Assembly (NCBI GenBank): GCA_035327305.1
Contig: DAOLDL010000005.1
Location: 1-64,000, forward strand
Length of the DNA: 64,000 nt
Reading direction: 5' to 3'
DNA from: CALMUP01 sp035327305
Lineage (GTDB): Bacteria; Verrucomicrobiota; Kiritimatiellia; CAIVKH01
The position numbers were made by a program, and so were the translations under genes. Under the pieces are notes generated by a model that was not told where the DNA came from, made no database searches, and saw nothing but the letters and a program-made list of their open reading frames with translations. Shown piece after piece: positions 1 through 9,683 of this stretch (positions within the stretch are counted from its first letter, which is position 1; each line of letters starts with the position of its first letter).

Positions 1-57
1 TATATGAAAAATCATTGTGTTGAAAACACGGCCCCTGCATGCGTATCTTCAGAAGTT

Positions 58-1593
58 ATGAATCGAAGTACCACTGGAACCGGAATTGCCAGGGTGATGT
101 TGTGGTGTTTGACTGCCTTCATGATGCTGTCCACCGCCGTTCCGGCGGAATCTCTGACTGCCGGGAGGAAAACCCTCCGTTGCGGTTGGTATCTCTGGGA
201 TCCTTACCAATACACCGTCTTGATGCATGACATCAAACATTTGACGGGACTGGATGTTCAACTGGTCAAATCGGTTTTTGAGCATGCCGGATACGAGGTG
301 CTATACGAAGAGGTTTCCTGGAAACAGCACCAGCTCGATATAAAAGAGGGCCGACGCGATATTGCGGCCGGCGCTTTCTATAATGAAGACCGGGCCTCGT
401 ACGCGTATTATTCAACACCCTATCGAACGGAAACAGATGTGCTTTATGTGCGGAAACCGGACGCCAAACGTTTCTCGTTCTCGTCGACGACCGAGCTGAT
501 CTCCCTGTTAGACGGGCACTCCGTCCGTCTCGGCATCATCGACGGCTTCTATTACGGTCCCGAACTCATGAATTATATTCATGACCCGGCCAATGCTTCA
601 CGCATCATACGCGTGGGCAATGATGTGGCGAACTTTGAGAACCTGCTTGATGACAAGATTGATGCATTCGTGATCGATCGGCTGGTCGGAGCCACGCTGG
701 CCTGGAGGCACGGCTGGCAGAGGCGCGTCGTGGAAATTCCCCAGGTGGTCTTCTCCGAATCAATTCATGTCATATTCAGTAAAGAAACCACTTCGCCTGA
801 ATTAGTGGAGCAATTCAACGCAAGTCTCGATCAGATTCGGAAAGATGGACGCTACAATAAAATTGTGCGGGAATATCTCCTGCCGGTCTTGCTGGGCGCC
901 ACGGCGGGTCAGCGGTGGTTTTTTGTTGTGGATATTATCGGCACCATTGCGTTTGCCGTTTCCGGAGTATTGCTGGCGAAGAAGGGGCATTACAGTTTAT
1001 TCGGCGCCCTGGTTCTGGCGTCGCTTCCCGCAGTGGGCGGAGGAATCATGCGCGACGTTTTGATCAATCGCGAAACCCCCGCCGTGCTGACCTCGCCCAT
1101 ATATGTTCTGGCGATTTTTATCACGGTACTTGTCGGATATATAATATTTCGCATCAGGCCTTATGGAGTTGATGCCAAACGTGCGCTGGAACCATCTTTC
1201 CCGGTCCGCATCAGCAGTAACACCGCCATAACATTTTTTGATGCCCTGGGACTGGCCGCCTTTACGGTGATCGGGGTGATTGTCGCGGTGGAAAACCGTT
1301 GCCAACCTTTGTTGTTGTGGGGACCTCTGCTGGCCGCATTGACTGGCGCAGGAGGCGGCATCATCCGCGATGTCATCCGGGCGGATGCCGACAATCCAGG
1401 ACTTAAAGGCACCTTCTATGCGGAGGTTGCCTTGATATGGGGATTTCTATTGTCGATCTTTCTTACATGGTATGCCAATTCGCTGGTTTATCACCCTGCC
1501 CACATATCCTTTGCCGTTATCGGAACCATGACCGGCGCTTTGTTGACTCGCATGATCGTGTACCATTTGCGAATCCGCAGTCCGATGTATTGA
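58..1593 (+). CDS. Solute-binding protein fused to TRIC/UPF0126 membrane protein
   Basis: A predicted signal sequence (hydrophobic stretch VMLWCLTAFMMLSTAVPA) is followed by a type-3 extracellular solute-binding domain of about 240 residues. The C-terminal ~225 residues are hydrophobic and hold two UPF0126/TRIC-like repeats, each with a glycine-rich kink followed by RDV (GGGIMRDV near nt 1036 and GGGIIRDV near nt 1351). Single UPF0126 proteins such as YicG are small inner-membrane transporters, and TRIC-type cation channels share the fold. The sensor is expected in the periplasm and the channel in the inner membrane, so it may be a ligand-linked channel or transporter; that is inference. The frame is open to the window edge and an ATG at 4 is also possible. 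I chose 58 (511 aa) because it gives a normal-length signal peptide. Confidence 0.8.
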   Translation: MNRSTTGTGIARVMLWCLTAFMMLSTAVPAESLTAGRKTLRCGWYLWDPYQYTVLMHDIKHLTGLDVQLVKSVFEHAGYEVLYEEVSWKQHQLDIKEGRRDIAAGAFYNEDRASYAYYSTPYRTETDVLYVRKPDAKRFSFSSTTELISLLDGHSVRLGIIDGFYYGPELMNYIHDPANASRIIRVGNDVANFENLLDDKIDAFVIDRLVGATLAWRHGWQRRVVEIPQVVFSESIHVIFSKETTSPELVEQFNASLDQIRKDGRYNKIVREYLLPVLLGATAGQRWFFVVDIIGTIAFAVSGVLLAKKGHYSLFGALVLASLPAVGGGIMRDVLINRETPAVLTSPIYVLAIFITVLVGYIIFRIRPYGVDAKRALEPSFPVRISSNTAITFFDALGLAAFTVIGVIVAVENRCQPLLLWGPLLAALTGAGGGIIRDVIRADADNPGLKGTFYAEVALIWGFLLSIFLTWYANSLVYHPAHISFAVIGTMTGALLTRMIVYHLRIRSPMY

Positions 1594-1719
1594 TTGTCGG
1601 CTGGTTCTGGGGAGGGGTAACATGATGGTCGCTCTACGCTTGCTCAATTCTTGGTTTCCCGAAGTATCGTGACTTTCCGCTTGCCCGATGGTTGAAGCCG
1701 ACCTACCATCCCGCTCCAT

Positions 1720-2870
1720 ATGAAAATCCACGAGTATCAAGCAAAGGAATTGTTCAAGTCGGTCGGCATCCCGGTGCCCGTCGGCTTGCTGGCCGAGACT
1801 CCCGAGGAAGCGGAAAAAGCCGCGGCAACCCTCGGCGGCGTAGTCGCCGTAAAGTCCCAGGTTCATGCCGGTGGTCGAGGGAAAGCCGGCGGTATCAAGG
1901 TGGTGAAGTCGCCGGCCGATGCCCGCGCCGCCGCGGAAAAAATTCTCGGCATGGATATCAAGGGAAGTATTGTCCATAAGTTATGGATTGAAAAAGGATC
2001 GAACATCGATCGCGAAGCTTATCTGGGCATTACACTTGATCGTGCGCAACGTAGCATCCTGTTCATATGCAGTGCCGCCGGCGGTATCGATATTGAGGAA
2101 GTGGCGGAAAAAACGCCCGAAAAAATCATCAAGTTCGACACCAAAACCAAAACATTTCCCGAAGCTGAAGCCCGTGCCGCCGCCGCAAAACTTTTTGACG
2201 ATGCGTCCAAAACCGAACCGGTGCTGGATATCATGCGCAAACTTTTCCAGCTCTTCGTGGAAAAGGATTGCTCGCTGGTTGAAATCAACCCGCTCGTCCT
2301 GACCAAAGACGGAAACGTCATCGCGCTCGACGGCAAATTCAATGCCGATGACAATGCGTTGTTCCGTCATCCGGAAATTGAAGCCCTGCGCGACATGAAC
2401 GAGGAAAATCCAAACGAAATCCTCGCCAAGTCGAAAGGCCTTAGTTTCGTTCAGCTCGATGGTGACATAGGTTGCATGGTCAATGGCGCCGGTCTTGCCA
2501 TGGCAACCATGGACATGATCAAATTGTTCGGTGGCAATCCCGCCAACTTCCTTGATGTCGGCGGCAGTTCTAATCCGGAAAAAGTCATCCATGCATTCAA
2601 GATCATCTTGAGCACCGGCAAGATTAAAGCCGTGTTAATCAACATTTTCGGAGGTATCACCCGTTGCGACGACATCGCCCGCGGAATTCTGGAGTCCTTC
2701 AAGCAAATTGAAATCGGTGTGCCTGTCGTTGTGCGTCTGACTGGCACCAATGCCGAAGAAGGATTACGCCTGCTGGAAGGTTCGTCGCTGATTCCGGCCG
2801 CCACATTTTCCGAGGCTGTGCGAAAGGTCATTGTCGCATCCGGCGGTACGGTCGTACAGGAGCATCAATC

Positions 2871-2874
<4 letters not shown>
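1720..2874 (+). CDS. sucC: Succinyl-CoA ligase beta subunit
   Basis: This 384-residue protein has the usual length for the ATP-grasp beta subunit of succinyl-CoA synthetase. It joins succinate and CoA at the cost of a nucleoside triphosphate in the TCA cycle, in complex with SucD. The N-terminus MKIHEYQAKELF is the classic SucC start. The ATP-grasp core (KSQVHAGGRGKAGG) and the CoA-ligase part (MVNGAGLAMATMD, then FLDVGGSS) are intact. The last four bases overlap the sucD start (ATGA), so the two subunits are translationally coupled. No convincing Shine-Dalgarno sequence precedes the ATG at 1720. Confidence 0.97.
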
Positions 2875-3743
<869 letters not shown>

Positions 3744-3826
3744 TTTCAACTCTGTCGCGTTTGGTTTGACGGAAGCAAAAGAAGGTTGGGATTTGATGTA
3801 GTAGCGCCTCCGCGATGCATGATGTA

Positions 3827-3848
3827 ACGCGGGCATTCTTGCCTGCGT
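3827..3848. terminator. Candidate hairpin between convergent sucD and asparagine-synthase-like gene
   Basis: ACGCGGGCA and TGCCTGCGT pair over nine positions with one G-T wobble and a TTCT loop. There is no clear T-run after it on either strand, so a bidirectional terminator role is suggested mainly by its position between two convergent genes. Confidence 0.3.
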
Positions 3849-3884
3849 TTGCGAGTAGTCCAAAGCAAGAACGTCCGTGCGATC

Positions 3885-5642
3885 TTATTTTTTCATGGAC
3901 GCGCCGATGACGGCAAGTCCCAACAGGGTTTTGCGGATGGCGCTTTCCGGAATCGGCCGTTGCATGGCGACATTGGCTTCCGGTCCGGGCCATAATTCAG
4001 ACAGCGTTACCGGATCGAAAATATCATGCAAATGTACACGCAATGATTCAATTTCCCCGCGCACCTTCCGCCACGCCGGATTGTTGATGTCCAGTGTGCG
4101 GTAATAACGTAGTTGTTGTCGCCCGGTAACTGGCGGCACTTCCGCTGGTTCCCAGCCGCGCGCGCGATCCGCAAGTTTATTCCACCAATGGTTGGGAAGT
4201 AGTGATTTTGGTGATGCATCGTTTCCATCAAGGGGCACACGGGCAAGATGGGGGAAGCGGCGGCACAGTATATCCTTTTCTATTTTACGGAAGGTACGGT
4301 TCTCACTCGAAACCGACATAATCATTTCCGAGAGCGGTGCATCCAGCGCTGGTACAACCGGCCATGATCCGAAACTCAATCGCCAAAGCATGCCGGCGAT
4401 ATGATGTCGTTGCCGGAAATAGTATTCATACAGCAAGGCTGTCTCCAACAGATCGGTGCTCTGTCTGAACTCAAAAAACGCGTGCTGGTGATCACGGACT
4501 TTTTGAATGGCCTCACGTGTGGTGGCGCCGGGGATAAGTCGCTCCACGATTTCAGATGAGAAACCCCAGCGACCATAAAGTTCGATTACACCCTTCTCTG
4601 AATAAGGACGACTCAAACGGCTCTCGTAATAGTGCGTACTTTGCATCAGGCAGTCCAGGCAGTAACCGGCAGTTACTTGAGATCCCGGGGTTATCGTTTT
4701 GTACGCGATGAACATGTTTCCGGAACTGACGCCGTTGGACGCCAATTCGAGGCGAGTGGCGGTCTTGAACGTATCGAGATAGTCGCGATCCGGGTACTCC
4801 CAAACATGATGGCGAAAATTCAGGCGTTCCGCAACGCGGCGCGCGCATTGCACATCCAGATCTGTGTCATATCCATTTGTGTAGGCTGTTACTTCACGAT
4901 TGGTCCGCGAACGAAGTAGGCCTGCCAGCAAGCGTGAATCAAGTCCGCCGGACAGCAGTATTGCATCCGGTACAGCAGGATCGCGCCAGGCATCCATGAT
5001 GTGAATCAATCGGTCGGCAATGGCATCGGTCACGTCGCGATCGTTTTTTTCCGATTTGGTCAAAACATACGTTTGTGTTTCGCGAAATCCCGATTGCTTG
5101 TCCCAATTCAAGCGACTGCCTGCTTGAACGCGGCGCACGCCTTTCCAAACCGTTTGACCGGTTACCAGGTGCATGGACAATAAAAGGGACACCAACCCTT
5201 CCGTGTCCCATTGCGGTGAGAAGTCCGGATGATGTCGGAACATCCATGGCGAGGAGGATATCATTGCCCAATCGCGCCCTTCCGCATAATAAAGCGGAAA
5301 TGTGCCCATGAAATCGGTATGAGCAATTAAGCCCGGGGATTGAGTATTGATCGAAAGTGACGCGCCAAATCCATTCAATGGTATGGCGGGATTTGTGCCA
5401 GGGGTAATCGAATTAAGCGCGTCGTCCAGTAGCTTGCCTATGATAACATGGAATTGTCCTGGTGTTTCGGATTGTTTCCATGGTGTCGATGGTGCGTGAC
5501 GGGCGAGCAAATGCCAGTTGCCGGCTGACCATTCATGGGTGAGAAGCTTATCCTGATTGGGCAGGGGGTCGATTATTATTCCGTCAATGCATCGATGCCG
5601 TCTTTCCGGATCGACATCGTATAACATCACCAGAAGAGCCAT
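3885..5642 (-). CDS. Asparagine-synthase-related protein lacking the glutaminase cysteine
   Basis: A 585-residue protein with the asparagine synthase layout: a degenerate N-terminal Ntn-hydrolase-like half and a C-terminal PP-loop ATP-pyrophosphatase half with SGGLDSR at residues 231-237. True AsnB begins Met-Cys and uses that cysteine to release ammonia from glutamine. This protein begins Met-Ala and has no cysteine there, so glutamine use is unlikely. Relatives of this type act in amide-bond formation or are linked to surface glycan and peptide clusters. It lies 12 bp downstream of uppP on the same strand, so cotranscription is likely. The substrate cannot be told from sequence. Confidence 0.75.
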   Translation of the reverse strand: MALLVMLYDVDPERRHRCIDGIIIDPLPNQDKLLTHEWSAGNWHLLARHAPSTPWKQSETPGQFHVIIGKLLDDALNSITPGTNPAIPLNGFGASLSINTQSPGLIAHTDFMGTFPLYYAEGRDWAMISSSPWMFRHHPDFSPQWDTEGLVSLLLSMHLVTGQTVWKGVRRVQAGSRLNWDKQSGFRETQTYVLTKSEKNDRDVTDAIADRLIHIMDAWRDPAVPDAILLSGGLDSRLLAGLLRSRTNREVTAYTNGYDTDLDVQCARRVAERLNFRHHVWEYPDRDYLDTFKTATRLELASNGVSSGNMFIAYKTITPGSQVTAGYCLDCLMQSTHYYESRLSRPYSEKGVIELYGRWGFSSEIVERLIPGATTREAIQKVRDHQHAFFEFRQSTDLLETALLYEYYFRQRHHIAGMLWRLSFGSWPVVPALDAPLSEMIMSVSSENRTFRKIEKDILCRRFPHLARVPLDGNDASPKSLLPNHWWNKLADRARGWEPAEVPPVTGRQQLRYYRTLDINNPAWRKVRGEIESLRVHLHDIFDPVTLSELWPGPEANVAMQRPIPESAIRKTLLGLAVIGASMKK

Positions 5643-5654
5643 GATAAATCACCG

Positions 5655-6455
5655 TCAGGAAAATACCCAGAAAGTCAGTGCGGCGGCAACGGCCAGGCGA
5701 TACCAGGCAAAGGGGATGAATGTGTGGCGGGATACAAATTGAATAAAAAATTTAACCGCCAGCAAAGCGCTGAAAAACGCGGTAACAAATCCGACGGCAA
5801 AAAAAGGAATCGATCCCACGCTTAATTCATTCCAGTTCGAGTACAGGTCGTAAAAACCCGCGGCCAGCATGACCGGTACGGCGGCGAAAAAAGAGTATTC
5901 GGTCGCGGCGCGTCGGCGAAGTCCGAGCAACATGGCGCCGAGGATGGTGCAAGCGGATCGCGACATTCCCGGCCACATGGCCAGACATTGAAAAACTCCA
6001 ATGCCCAGAGCGGTGATCCAGGTTAATTGATCGAGATCGACCGGGTCGTCCTGCCGGTAGAATTTTTCGACAACAAGAATCCATACCGCGCCGAGTGCCA
6101 ACCCGATGGCGACCGTTTGGGTGGAAAACAGATACTCCTTGATGGCGCCATGGGCGAACGCACCAATTACCAATGCGGGCAGGGTGGTTAGAAACAAAAG
6201 AAGCAGGCCGCGCCAACCGGAAAATCCGGAAGATGTCGGGCGGAGCGACAAAAGGTTCAAAAAACGTGAGCGAAAATAGATCAGAACAGCCAGAATTGCG
6301 CCTAATTGAATAAACACTGTAAAGGTATCCGCCTCAACTCCGGAATAATCCAGCAAGTGGTTGGCGATGATCAGATGCCCGGTTGATGAAACGGGAAGGA
6401 ACTCCGTGAGGCCTTCCACGACGCCAAGAATGAACGCTTTAAGTAAATCGGGCAT
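5655..6455 (-). CDS. uppP: Undecaprenyl-diphosphatase (UppP/BacA)
   Basis: A 266-residue polytopic inner-membrane protein that dephosphorylates undecaprenyl pyrophosphate to recycle the lipid carrier for peptidoglycan and surface glycans. Family motifs are complete: EGLTEFLPVSSTGH at residues 14-27 (Glu14, Glu18, His27) and PGMSRSACT with Arg166. The length matches the family. It is divergent from the NYN gene across a 278-bp region and is followed closely by the asparagine-synthase-like gene. Confidence 0.95.
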   Translation of the reverse strand: MPDLLKAFILGVVEGLTEFLPVSSTGHLIIANHLLDYSGVEADTFTVFIQLGAILAVLIYFRSRFLNLLSLRPTSSGFSGWRGLLLLFLTTLPALVIGAFAHGAIKEYLFSTQTVAIGLALGAVWILVVEKFYRQDDPVDLDQLTWITALGIGVFQCLAMWPGMSRSACTILGAMLLGLRRRAATEYSFFAAVPVMLAAGFYDLYSNWNELSVGSIPFFAVGFVTAFFSALLAVKFFIQFVSRHTFIPFAWYRLAVAAALTFWVFS

Positions 6456-6555
6456 AAAAGCAGATACCGAATAATAAATACACAGGTCAACGGTTATTTA
6501 ATTAAGTCGCCGACGGAGGCAAGCACTTACCCTGTATCCGCTTGTATTCAAATCC

Positions 6556-6584
6556 TTGATTTAAGATGCGATTTCGGGTACATA
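6556..6584 (+). promoter_or_regulatory. Candidate sigma-70-type promoter for the NYN gene
   Basis: TTGATT (6556-6561), a 17-bp spacer and TACATA (6579-6584) resemble -35 and -10 boxes. If used, the mRNA would have a leader of roughly 140 nt before the ATG at 6734. The leader contains an inverted repeat TTTTCCAAGGAAAA (6658-6671) and a good Shine-Dalgarno AGAGGAAG. The rest of the 6456-6733 gap shows no gene. Confidence 0.45.
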
Positions 6585-6733
6585 TAGGGATTAATGAGCA
6601 ACCGGTTTTAGCTTCCCGCTCGAAGCTTGTGATTCCTGCGATTCAATCCCCCGCATGTTTTCCAAGGAAAACCAGGGATGTGGATGCAGTTGTAACTGGT
6701 TGATGGTGAGTAAGTAAAAAGAAAGAGGAAGTT

Positions 6734-7387
6734 ATGAGTCTGTTAGGGAAAATTGCCGCCCTGTTTGGTGGCGGTGAAGTCACGCGAAGGGTTTGCGTGG
6801 TTGATGGTGATCGTATGGTCGGTGGCGACCGCGTTGGTCCGGGTGAGCGTTTTCAAGCGTTGAGCAAATTAGCTCGCTTTGCCACCCGTGAAGGTATGGA
6901 CATGAAGGTGGTGTTTGGTGGTCGTCCCCTGCGTGAAGCAGAAGACGGTTCAACCTATAATGGCGTGCAGGTATTTTATGCCGAAAACGCCACAGATGTC
7001 CAAAAGCGCATTGGTAAAACATTGGCTTCGGTTGGTCGCTCTCATGTGGTGCTGGTCACTTCTGACCAGGTTTTGGAGCAGGAAATGAATGCCAAGGGAT
7101 TTGCCAGCATGCGGGTCAGCACGCTTCGCAAGTCAATGGAGTTGGCGGGTGGAGAAGGTGGTGACCGGGGTGATCGTGGTGGAAATCGTGACCGCGATCG
7201 TGATCGCGACCATAATCGCCGCAACCGCAATCGGAATCGCGGTCCCCGTCGTCCGCAAAATGAAAACAACCAGGGTGGAACTACTCCGGCGGAAAGCCAG
7301 GCCAAGCCGGCTGAATCCGCTCCGCCATCCAATGGCGGCGCCGGTGGAAAAGACTCCGTAAAGAGTTTGATCGATCTCGTCGAATAA
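6734..7387 (+). CDS. YacP-like NYN-domain protein with Arg/Asp/Asn-rich tail
   Basis: A 217-residue protein. Residues 18-135 look like a PIN-like NYN domain of the YacP/Rae1 type: VVDGDRM with Asp24, a central ATDVQKRI with Asp88, and VTSDQ with Asp111. These are the acidic positions that bind metal in these predicted ribonucleases. Residues 140-175 are almost all Gly, Arg, Asp and Asn in short repeats, like disordered RNA-binding tails. The C-terminus ends in a short helix-like DSVKSLIDLVE. A strong Shine-Dalgarno (AGAGGAAG) sets the start, and a Rho-independent terminator follows, so it is probably monocistronic. RNA cleavage or binding is inferred. Confidence 0.75.
   Translation: MSLLGKIAALFGGGEVTRRVCVVDGDRMVGGDRVGPGERFQALSKLARFATREGMDMKVVFGGRPLREAEDGSTYNGVQVFYAENATDVQKRIGKTLASVGRSHVVLVTSDQVLEQEMNAKGFASMRVSTLRKSMELAGGEGGDRGDRGGNRDRDRDRDHNRRNRNRNRGPRRPQNENNQGGTTPAESQAKPAESAPPSNGGAGGKDSVKSLIDLVE
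7159..7250 (+). repeat. Low-complexity GATCG/GACCG-type repeat encoding the Arg-rich tail
   Basis: Short degenerate direct repeats (variants of CGTGAC, CGCGAT, CGTGAT, CGCGAC and CGCAAC/CGGAAT) run through the segment coding for the RD and RN dipeptides of the NYN protein. Such runs can expand or contract by slippage. Confidence 0.6.
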
Positions 7388-7418
7388 TCGGAAGCGATGA
7401 TCATCTTGATTCGCGAAG

Positions 7419-7455
7419 TGGGCGATTCCGTTTAAATCGGTTTCGCCCATTTTTT
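7419..7455 (+). terminator. Rho-independent terminator after the NYN gene
   Basis: TGGGCGA (7419-7425) pairs with TCGCCCA (7443-7449), and inner bases CCG/CGG can add to the stem. A run of six T residues follows directly. It sits 32 bases after the NYN stop and before idh. Confidence 0.8.
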
Positions 7456-7538
7456 ATTAACGCAATTTTAATGTTATTTTGCATCCATCACGGATCAATA
7501 TTGGCTAGTATCGCCACTTTAGTATCGGTGAATAATGT

Positions 7539-8561
7539 ATGAAGCAACAAACGGCAGTTTTGATTGAGGGTGATGGCATTGGCCCGGAAGTGTCGAATGC
7601 CGTGGTGAAGGTATTGGATGCGGCTGGCGCCGCGATTTCATGGAAACGCCATCACGCCGGCCTCGCCGCATTGGAAAAGGGGCCTGATGTAATGCCGGAG
7701 GATACCATCTCCGCCATTCTGGAGCATGGTGTCGCGCTGAAAGGGCCATGTACCACTCCGGTTGGAAAAGGTTTTTCCTCGGTTAATGTTCAGTTGCGCA
7801 AAAAGCTCAATCTCTATGCCGCAGTGCGACCGGTGCGATCCATGCCCGGTGTCAAAACACGGTTTGAAAATGTTGATTTGGTGATCATCCGCGAAAACAC
7901 CGAAGGTTTGTACAGTGGTATCGAAAACGAGGTCACTCCCGGTGTGGTGACCAGTCTCAAGGTGGCGACCACGGCGGCCTGCGAACGCATCGCCCGCTGG
8001 GCGTTTGCTTATGCGGTGGAACGCAACCGTCGGGAAGTAACGGTCATGCACAAAGCCAACATCATGAAGTTGACCGATGGATTGTTCATCCGCAAATCCA
8101 AGGCCATACACGATGCAGAATTCCCGAATGTCGGTTATCGCGAAATGATCATTGATGCCGGTTGCATGCGGTTGGTTCAGGATCCTTCACAATTTGACAT
8201 GTTGCTATTGGAAAATCTTTATGGCGATGTGGTCAGCGATTTGTGCGCGGGTCTCGTGGGCGGATTGGGCGTTGTACCAGGGGCGAACATAGGTGATGAG
8301 CAGGCGGTATTTGAGGCGGTGCATGGTTCGGCGCCTGATATCGCCGGTAAAAATCTCGCCAATCCGCTGGCGTTGCTGATGTCGGCCGTCATGATGTTGA
8401 ATTTCCTTGCCGACAAACGCGGCAATTCCGGGGCGCGTGATGTGGCGGTTCGTATCAAAACGGCTTATGACAAGGCGCTTGAGGAAGGCGACAAGACTCG
8501 GGATCTGGGCGGGAACCTCGGTACGCAGGAATTCGCCGAATCGATTATCCGCCGGTTGTGA
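7539..8561 (+). CDS. Isocitrate/isopropylmalate-family dehydrogenase, probably NAD-dependent isocitrate dehydrogenase
   Basis: A 340-residue beta-decarboxylating dehydrogenase. TTPVGKGFSSVNVQLRK is the substrate-binding segment typical of NAD-dependent isocitrate dehydrogenases of this short type. RENTEGLYSGIE and HGSAPDIAGKNLANP are also diagnostic, the latter favouring NAD over NADP. It would convert isocitrate to 2-oxoglutarate, supplying both sucCD and gdhA elsewhere in the window. No leu genes adjoin it, which argues against isopropylmalate. Its stop codon abuts the stop of the convergent glycosyltransferase gene. Confidence 0.88.
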   Translation: MKQQTAVLIEGDGIGPEVSNAVVKVLDAAGAAISWKRHHAGLAALEKGPDVMPEDTISAILEHGVALKGPCTTPVGKGFSSVNVQLRKKLNLYAAVRPVRSMPGVKTRFENVDLVIIRENTEGLYSGIENEVTPGVVTSLKVATTAACERIARWAFAYAVERNRREVTVMHKANIMKLTDGLFIRKSKAIHDAEFPNVGYREMIIDAGCMRLVQDPSQFDMLLLENLYGDVVSDLCAGLVGGLGVVPGANIGDEQAVFEAVHGSAPDIAGKNLANPLALLMSAVMMLNFLADKRGNSGARDVAVRIKTAYDKALEEGDKTRDLGGNLGTQEFAESIIRRL

Positions 8562-9569
8562 TTATTTTTTTCTGGCCAGTTTCCAGCTCGCCTTTCGGGG
8601 AGAGAAACCCAAGAGGTCGATGCATCGCGCCAAACCATAAGCACCGTAGAGTACCATCAGCGGCGGGATAAGTGAGAAATCCATGGCGCGTTTTGCTGTA
8701 ACCACAGCCAGCGCAAAAAGCAGGGCGGGGAGTGGAAACAGTCCCAGCCAAAGCGCCGGCAAAAAGATTCCGGCTGGAATTGAGATGAAGACCAGGATCA
8801 ATCCGGCGAGAAACAAACCTGTGAATAGCGGCGCATTGCCGCCTGATTTCATGCCGCTTTTCTCAACAATGGTTTTGTAGGCAAGTCGGTTGGCATGCCA
8901 GACTTGCTGACGAAAAAATCTCTTCAAGGTGTCCGGTTCGCCCAGATGCACGGATTTCAATGCGGGAAGTCCCCACGCGGGAATGTCTGCCATGGTGGCG
9001 CGAAATACAAAGTCCGTGTCCTCCCCGGTGGAAAGCGCTTCGTCAAACCCGCCGATCGTTTCAGTCACACTGCGATGTAAAATCATGTTTCGGGTTGTGA
9101 TCAGTCGAAATCCACCCTTTTTTACCACGCTTTCTCCGGCATCGTTTTCCATGGCCGGATTTTTATTCATCCAATGTGCATGCCATGCGCGTTGGACCCA
9201 TGTTCCGGGAGAGGGGGGAGATGCCGGCCAGCCAAGCACCAGCCGGGGGTGCTTGTTCAGCAAACGAAATGCATGAACCAGCCAGTCGGGATCGAGAATG
9301 CAATCGCCATCCACAAATGCAATAACCTCTCCGCTGGATTCCTTGATCCCGGCGTTGCGGCAAACCGGAATGTTGGCGCCGGGAAGTTCAACAACTTTGG
9401 AGAAACCGCAATTTCGCGCCGCCTCCACCGAGCCGTCCCGGCTTCCTCCATCCACCGCAATGGTTTCCATCGTTACACCTTCCGGCAGGACAAGGCGGTC
9501 GAACGCCGCTTTGACCAGCGGTAGCGATTTTTCTTCATTGAATACAACGACAATAAAAGAGACGAGCAT
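8562..9569 (-). CDS. Glycosyltransferase family 2 with C-terminal membrane helices
   Basis: The N-terminal part is a GT-A fold: SFIVVVFNEEKSLPL at the start, FVDGDC as the metal-binding D-x-D, and GGFDEALSTGEDTDF as the acceptor/base region. Two to three hydrophobic helices lie near residues 250-310, so it is probably an inner-membrane-associated sugar transferase. The start at 9569 (MLVSFIVV) places the fold at the usual position. A longer start at 9620 adds 17 residues with no match to the family. It is divergent from the GT4 gene at 9684 and part of a surface-glycan neighbourhood. Donor and acceptor are unknown. Confidence 0.85.
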   Translation of the reverse strand: MLVSFIVVVFNEEKSLPLVKAAFDRLVLPEGVTMETIAVDGGSRDGSVEAARNCGFSKVVELPGANIPVCRNAGIKESSGEVIAFVDGDCILDPDWLVHAFRLLNKHPRLVLGWPASPPSPGTWVQRAWHAHWMNKNPAMENDAGESVVKKGGFRLITTRNMILHRSVTETIGGFDEALSTGEDTDFVFRATMADIPAWGLPALKSVHLGEPDTLKRFFRQQVWHANRLAYKTIVEKSGMKSGGNAPLFTGLFLAGLILVFISIPAGIFLPALWLGLFPLPALLFALAVVTAKRAMDFSLIPPLMVLYGAYGLARCIDLLGFSPRKASWKLARKK

Positions 9570-9683
9570 GTATTCTTTTATCAAAACATAGGGCGGATAA
9601 CGAAGTGCTTTTTTCGGCATGCCCCGCGCCCGACCTCATTTATCTTCATTTCCATTCAAGCCTTCTGCTAGAGTGCCCGGTGA

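Noticed and set aside
3885..5642. Calling this gene asnB (asparagine synthetase)
   Set aside because: The catalytic Cys2 is absent and the N-terminal glutaminase half is poorly conserved, so only an asparagine-synthase-related label is supported.
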